From: Streptococcus shenyangsis
Lineage (GTDB): Bacteria > Bacillota > Bacilli > Lactobacillales > Streptococcaceae
Direction of reading: 5' to 3'
DNA: 64,000 nucleotides
Assembly: GCF_006385785.1 (NCBI RefSeq)
Contig: NZ_VFSH01000004.1
Location: 48,734-112,733 of the forward strand
Position 1 is the first letter of the stretch. Each line of letters begins with the position of its first letter. A model generated the notes under the pieces. It had not been told where the DNA came from. It saw only the letters and a list, made by a program, of their open reading frames with translations, and searched no databases. The position numbers and the translations under genes were made by a program. Below, in pieces: positions 60,901 to 64,000 of the stretch.

Positions 60901-61730
60901 TCTTTCAAACTAGAACCTGAAAAAGCTGAAGAACCTATTTCGGTGATGCCTTCTGGAAGGGTAAGTTTTGTCAACTGGGTACCTCTAAAGGCAGAATCGC
61001 CTATCTTCGTTAACGTTTTTGGTAATACTACTTCCTTCAAACTAGAACCTGAAAAAGCTGAAGAACCTATTTCGGTGACTCTATAATTAGAAATTCTTTG
61101 AGGAATAATCAGTTTTTTAATTGTTTCTTTTCGCTTGATATCAGTAATTGTCACTTCTTGATTGTGTATATCGTAAATTAAATTATCACCACTTTCCTCT
61201 TCATTATTACTATTAGTAGAATGTTCTACTAGTGTTTCAGAGTGGCTTTTAACTTCAGCTACTGCCCCCTCTGAAGTTGATGAATGCTTTGGATCTTCCG
61301 ATAAAGTTGAGGGCACTAGCGTTTCAGAGCTGTCGGTTGACTTAGTTGGTGCGACTTCAGAAAGACTAGCCAATACTGAGGTTGAGGTCTCTGTAGTCGC
61401 CACATCACTTGTGACTAAAGAAACAGTTGACGATTCACTCATCAAATATTCTGGTGTGGTTTTGGCACTTGAATCAACGTGTCCTGTAGATGGTAAAGTA
61501 GCTACCTCATGCCCTCGATTATTTGTTCCTAAATTTTCACTACTTAAAGGAGAGGGGGAGTCCGTTAAATTAAATTTATTACTATTTGATGCCTCAATCG
61601 GGTATGTTTGAGTATCATCTGCAAAAACCACTGTATTCCCGATTGTCATACATGCACCAATTAATACCATACCAGCAACAGTTACCCATTGGCCTGTTCT
61701 GCGTTTTCTTAGTTTTAAAACTTCCTTCAT
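54999..61730 (-). CDS. Giant surface protein: BspA-type LRRs, lipase-like domain, InlB-type and G5-like repeats
   Basis: 2243 residues. The N-terminus (LRKRRTGQWVTVAGMVLIGA) is a variant of the KxYKxGKxW signal, cut near residue 37. Ser/Thr-rich linker to about 195; LRR_5 (BspA-type) repeats about 210-850 (EIGSSAFSGSSLKEVVLP); beta-sandwich modules to about 1200; a class-3 lipase-like alpha/beta-hydrolase region with GHSRG (Ser about 1381); a CNA-B-like domain near 1640; an InlB B-repeat about 1680-1747 (GYVFKGWYLDDNFSG); three 95-residue G5-like repeats about 1880-2150. The C-terminus has LPNTS at 2206-2210, not LPXTG, then a hydrophobic helix and KRKKNIKN. Probably an anchored adhesin with possible esterase activity. 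AGGAG site upstream. Flanked by IS elements. Confidence 0.9.
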   Translation of the reverse strand: MKEVLKLRKRRTGQWVTVAGMVLIGACMTIGNTVVFADDTQTYPIEASNSNKFNLTDSPSPLSSENLGTNNRGHEVATLPSTGHVDSSAKTTPEYLMSESSTVSLVTSDVATTETSTSVLASLSEVAPTKSTDSSETLVPSTLSEDPKHSSTSEGAVAEVKSHSETLVEHSTNSNNEEESGDNLIYDIHNQEVTITDIKRKETIKKLIIPQRISNYRVTEIGSSAFSGSSLKEVVLPKTLTKIGDSAFRGTQLTKLTLPEGITEIGSSAFSGSSLKEVVLPSTLTKIGDSAFSGTQLRDITLPTSVTTIGSRAFGSIDSLSSVVIPKNLSNAYGAFEGSQHLKTIHFEEGLTKIADGLFKGSGISSITIPKTVTEIGYEAFRNTRITELYIPDSVTKLGDNSFSFSDNYSNDLPSLTKVSLPSELQSTSSPFYGQKNLKEVVLRGNWKTIPSGLFSGTGIEKLVIPEGVTEIGAGAFSGSSLKEVVLPKTLTKIGDSAFSGTQLTRLTLPEGITEIGSSAFSGSSLKEVVLPSTLTQIGDYAFSRTQLKNITLPTSVTAIGSGAFGSIDSLSSVVIPKNLSDAYRAFEGSQHLKTIHFEEGITKIASGLFKGSGISSITIPKTVTEIGYEAFHNTRITELYIPDSVTKLGSNSFSFSDNYSNDLPPLTKVSLPSELQSTSSPFYGQNNLKEVELRGNWKTIPGGLFSGTGIEKLVIPEGVTEIGEGAFSGSSLKEVVLPSTLRKIGNSAFSGTQLTNMSVPSSVREIGSYAFNSTPLEVINLPYGLQVIGSGAFRNTKLETIEIPEGVTYLDDYTLANIPTLKSVYLPKSLTAFVQSWNTPSESVEYHVYLDSFALEYMIEKQLNFKLRDENVANDDSKVLDSSNSYYLTTTTGTRRQGYLGLDLKYAIKKDKSSDDGKYVLHLNIPSTTKVFESKIRVNGQDVTATVSNGYLDIPVSEEIGKIKLMLMTENRELTNVRLFAQLSYQKDRKKVSENIGAINVNIPVLTLTANQVTSRSYSRISGVADPNDKVIAYLDDMVVGQVKTKKDGSYTFDIPLVTPVDNKEYTIKVKALSSDGREISETTTVRYEKNYPELVNFIMRHNGYTYNLKENQDKVPVISFRPGGQFDFEVEYTNTSGNDSLYLVSSREGINKVIELKWDVKKEKYVYTGYFDQENTNYVPGKMTLYLEKGVAPSETIYNSEVQDNLSLRTAGKSLVLDSDGDGYPDIVDKHRNAWDVGDRDLAIFSLLSYKSEKEIKKIFLDKSFNDKGLNIGGLDQSLFENWRLLGSPVFLPGVAYINVYRFVNDKTKEIVLAIRGTDEEVREGGDRGIEKPFLSPEWIDNYLKIWAGVSLDKDVIKTSLNLLLPSGSDYDVSIVGHSRGSYLAYILAAKMLTNRLIAQDYEKIDSVIDTKKLIRGNLKNVVTFNGVGLAAEKEQMLALVKGLIEKLIQNAAGGNLVLTLQKIKDELSGTDFQSEKELIELLQSSGLTRAYSIIGDKVSDPFRNGIGIGVHPNIVLPRYEKKQLINPENGELSEHDIHNFLYYLSQGVRNSKNQFRGIGDLKSNEVNERISSSALSDFKFVIDPSGIVINDVSKNPITGAITTIYYRGENGEEVLWDAGEYSQFNPLFTTVNGEYAWDVPEGFWKVKVSKEGYESAESDWLPVPPPQTEVHFNLKPLSYKITYKVGDGILKEDVPRSYQTDVDTELPYPVRKGYVFKGWYLDDNFSGEPFFNTLFDKAGDKVLYAKWEKDTKILSDDDNVVTVTVSGNDVNVIGKVVRKEVTNADILEKVGEHNNLLMEIQALDDDGNIVSLSEDAKIELAVISGQKPYKVLHYVKDKSTFEEVPFNWNEKDKNISLTTSTLGVYLIQNKLTEKQMTSKVRQESRVLKTDKIEYVDDSSLDAGKVREVAAINGKVLVEITDVYVNGELQSSTEKELSRIEPQAKKVYRGTKQVSHVPDVAPMENNKPEAIIETKVRQESRVLKTDKIEYVDDSSLDAGKVREVAAINGKVLVEITDVYVNGELQSSTEKELSRIEPQAKKVYRGTKQVSHVPDVALIEQNKPEAIIETKVRQESRALKTDKVEYVDDSSLDVGKVREVAAINGKVLVEITDIYVNSELQLSTERELSRIEPQAKKVYRGTKQVSHVPDVAPIEVNRIERNNITKEHPGVSIAINTKLEPVVMNQSSSEPLSSKETTIRTKGYLPNTSSEYSYGFELAGIIALATAHFGIISNKRKKNIKN
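55271..56100 (-). repeat. Three 285-bp G5-like repeats
   Basis: The phrase gtgcaacatctgg recurs at 55271, 55556 and 55841, exactly 285 bases apart. Two of the units (55556-55840 and 55841 onward) are almost identical; the one nearest the C-terminus has diverged a little. Each encodes VRQESRxLKTDKxEYVDDSS followed by a G5-type strand pattern. Confidence 0.93.
59500..61080 (-). repeat. 753-bp super-repeat of the LRR region
   Basis: Landmark ggtaatacta or ggtaat with cttccttcaaactaga lies at 61021, 60268 and 59515, spaced exactly 753 bases (251 codons). Two complete copies and the beginning of a third are present, and each holds about ten LRRs in the same order. So the LRR array grew by duplication of a whole block, not only by single LRR units. 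Confidence 0.92.
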
Positions 61731-62238
61731 TTAAATATCTCCTATTGCAATAATATCTTTCAAGTTACTCTTTGACTGTCTTTTTGATTATCAAATTATT
61801 TATTCTTCGTAAAATCTGTCTTAATACTCCTTTCCAGAAAAGTCTGTGCTATACAAAGTAAAGGTTAAACCATTTCTCAAAAAACTCTATTCAAATATGG
61901 TAGGACAATTAATTTTTGTCGTCACCTAAACTAATACTTATACGTTGAAGTAGAACGTGACTAAATTGTTCTCAAACTTTTCATTACTTACAAATAAAAT
62001 CAATCCTATTTTTGAAAGGCCGTAAAATTATGAAATATCTACAAATTACACTGTACGGCTGAAATAATCTGATAATTTACACCTCTTTAGTATTTTAACA
62101 TAATTCTATTTTTTAAAAAGAAGATTTTTATGAAAATCCGTTTTTAGCAAGCATTTACATTTTTTAGATACGCCTTTTAATGTTTTATTATTAAACAATT
62201 TGAAGATTAGATATATAAAAGACAAACATTAAAAACTT
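61731..62238. other. AT-rich upstream region of the LRR protein gene
   Basis: Only the ribosome site (TAGGAGAT) and presumably the promoter of the giant LRR gene are expected here; no clear -35/-10 pair stands out. I see no gene or repeat. Confidence 0.6.
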
Positions 62239-62280
62239 AGCCCACTGAAAAAATAAGCCTCTTACTTTTAATAAACTGAA

Positions 62281-62322
62281 AACCGAGGAATCTCTCATCA
62301 ATTTGAGCGAATTCCTCGGTTA
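62281..62322 (-). terminator. Terminator hairpin at the end of the IS1182-type transposase
   Basis: aaccgaggaat / attcctcggtt stem (11 bp), loop of about 20 bases, with T-rich minus-strand flank, inside the IS and just past the transposase stop at 62320. Confidence 0.75.
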
Positions 62323-63780
62323 TTTTGTATTTATTAAGGTCATAATTCGTTTCATATTGACCACGAATATGCTTGTTGCTGCCTGTAATTCCATGTTGAA
62401 AAGACCTGATGCCCTTGCGACATCAAAGCCATGTCTATGTTTTAGTTCGGCATTCTTCGCTTCGATTTTATAGCGATGTCTGGTAATTTCTTTAAAATAA
62501 GATGTTTCCTGAAATTTCTTCTGGAAAAGATGGTCGTTCCTCTTAATAGCTAATGAATAAGTTTTAGACTTTGTCCCCTCCTTATAACAACCTTCCTTGG
62601 AAAGGCAACTCTTGCACTTCTCAATGTCAAAGTAATGAGTGACAACTTGATTCTTATTTTGATATTTTTTCCCTGTCCTTGTTTTGCGAATAGCCATGTG
62701 TCCTTCAGGACAGACAAATAGCCCTGCGTCTTTATTAAATTCAAACCCATCCTCTTCTTTACGGTAACCTTTTGAAACAGAAGGGTTCAGTTTTGACACC
62801 AAATGAATCTTTTCTTTGCGAGCTAGTTGAATATTGTCCTTTACTGAATAAGCCGCATCACTAATAATAGTCTCGATGTCCAGACTATTTTCCTTTGTTT
62901 TAGCATATAACTCAGGTAAATATTTCCTATCACTTTGTTCGCCAGAAGTGACCACACAAGCAGTAATAATCCGTTCATCCGTCATAGCGATATGACTTTT
63001 ATATCCATAGAAAGAGCTGTCGGCTGTCTTATGTCCGAGCCTAGTCTCCTCCTTAACAGAAGCTTCCAAGTATTCTAAGTCGTCCTCAACAGCCTCTTTT
63101 AGGTAATTGAACTTTTGAGAGACAGCCGGTAGGGCTAAGAGTTCCTCGTGTTTTTTAACCATAGCCATTGACTCCTCTGTATATGTCAATTCTGCTTCGA
63201 GTTTATCTTCTTGGGGTTTCTTTGGAAATTCTATTTTGATATCTTCTGAATGTTGATAAATCGTTTTACGTAAAGCTTTTTAACGCTTCCTAAGAATTTC
63301 TTGGAGTTTCTTATGATTATAATGAGATTTGGTGTGAGTGGCATCCACAATGAGGATTTTACTCTTAATCAAGTTGTGTTCGAGTGCAATTTGAACAGAC
63401 TTCTGAATCAATACACCAAGCAGTTTGTCATCTTTAATTCTTAGCTTTCTAAATTTTGTCAGAGAGGATGACTCGATAACAGAATCCTCAGGAGCTAGAC
63501 CAAGAAAAAATTTAAAGGCCATATCTGACAAGGAACGTCCCACCACATCGATATCTGATAACTTATAAATATCTTTTAACAAGAGATATTTGAACATCAT
63601 AATCGGTGAATAAGCTTTACACCCAAAATCGGGACGATAATTCTTTTCTAGTTCATCATGAATAAAGCTAAAATCACAGAGTTCAGTTAGCTGACGAAAA
63701 AAGTGGGTTTTAGGAACCACGATATTATACAAACTAGAATAAGGACTGACATCCATAGTTAACTGATTATCAAGCATCAT
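62320..63780 (-). pseudogene. IS1182-family transposase with a single in-frame stop
   Basis: The frame runs from ATG 63780 to the stop at 62320 (about 486 codons) and is open except for one TAA at 63280-63282, between EILRKR and KALRKTIYQHSED. Both halves are well conserved: N-terminal FIHDELEKNYRPDFGCKAYSP, catalytic region LIVDATHTKS, later ADSSFYGYKSHIAMTDERII and the late RHRYKIEAKNAELKHRHGF. With one nonsense codon and perfect ends this is either a very recent inactivation, a read-through case, or a base-call error. Confidence 0.9.
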
Positions 63781-63858
63781 TTCACCTCATCTCTAGTATA
63801 ACAAAAAAGCCATCAATTGATGACTTTTTCAGTGGGCTCTTTTCCATCCAGCTTCTTT

Positions 63859-64000
63859 TTATCCATGTACACGTTTCATATAGTCTTGATAACTTTCGGT
63901 ATCCATGAGTTTTTTAGCGTTCTTGACGCGATCTGCTGTTGGTGGTTTAACCCCTTCGAGAGAATAAGGAATTCCCAATTCACGCCATTTGAACTCACCC
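63859..64000 (-). CDS. pflA: Pyruvate formate-lyase activating enzyme, C-terminal 46 residues (partial)
   Basis: The minus-strand frame enters at base 64000 and ends with TAA at 63859. The sequence FKWRELGIPYSLEGVKPPTADRV matches the end of PflA proteins (KW-x-x-x-G-x-x-Y-x-L-x-GVKPP). PflA is a radical-SAM enzyme that installs the glycyl radical in pyruvate formate-lyase. The rest lies off the window. In pneumococcus pflA is next to yidC2, so the islet at 53574-63838 separates normal neighbours. Confidence 0.85.
   Translation of the reverse strand, partial: GEFKWRELGIPYSLEGVKPPTADRVKNAKKLMDTESYQDYMKRVHG

Larger units (their letters stand above)
62239..63838 (-). mobile_element. IS1182-family insertion sequence
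   Basis: Terminal inverted repeats agcccactgaaaaa (62239-62252) and tttttcagtgggct (63825-63838) match perfectly for 14 bases and enclose one transposase gene. The element separates the LRR gene from pflA. I could not identify a target duplication. Confidence 0.92.

Overview
The window looks like chromosome from a mitis-group Streptococcus (S. mitis / S. oralis / S. pneumoniae type). The evidence is the pneumococcal-type core genes (glnRA, pgk, endA-epuA-murA, amiACDEF, scpAB-rluB, yidC2), three intergenic BOX elements, YSIRK signal peptides with LPXTG sorting signals, and an IS1167-type element. The species call is inference. Four or five very large surface proteins and a gene order that seems rearranged relative to what I remember of pneumococcus favour a commensal mitis strain.

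Layout. 1-6469 (minus) is the 5' part of a giant YSIRK surface protein with 207-bp tandem repeats; its 3' end lies outside the window. 6470-7398 is a long intergenic region with a perfect AT-cored palindrome and a BOX element. 7399-11074 (minus) holds glnA, glnR (with a GlnR box), an ArAE-type membrane protein and pgk. 11164-16275 (minus) is EndoD, a cell-wall GH85 endoglycosidase. 16580-18211 (plus) is a Na/phosphate cotransporter. 18413-19795 (minus) is pepA plus an immunity-like small gene, and 20090-21088 (plus) is galE. 21186-26895 (minus) is a tightly overlapped operon: murI, rdgB, a phosphodiesterase, a CBS protein, a XerD-like protein, scpA, scpB, rluB, yidD. 27628-32841 (plus) is a wall-anchored GH95 fucosidase with a cre-like site. 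33161-35859 (minus) is a TrpXYZ-type ABC transporter with a striking leader. 36312-42802 (minus) is the ami oligopeptide permease operon, in which amiD carries a nonsense codon. 42970-43040 is tRNA-Cys. 43237-50655 (minus) holds a CorC-like protein, endA, epuA, murA, a DUF1146 protein, a SepM-like protease, coaD, rsmD and asnA. 50766-53560 holds a BI-1 protein, an rRNA methyltransferase, acyP and yidC2.

53574-63838 is an accessory islet between yidC2 and pflA: a decayed IS1167-like element, a 2243-aa surface protein (BspA-type LRRs, a lipase-like fold, InlB-type and G5-like repeats), then an IS1182-type element with one in-frame stop. The last 142 bases are the 3' end of pflA.

Together the surface genes suggest host-glycan use: EndoD releases N-glycans and the fucosidase trims them, both with cre-like sites in front, alongside peptide uptake (ami) and adhesion. 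The most interesting non-coding signal is the leader of the TrpXYZ-type operon. It has a consensus promoter, a 19-codon ORF with five aromatic codons in a run of six, alternative pairings, and an intrinsic terminator just before the first structural gene. It reads as a peptide-coupled transcription attenuator.
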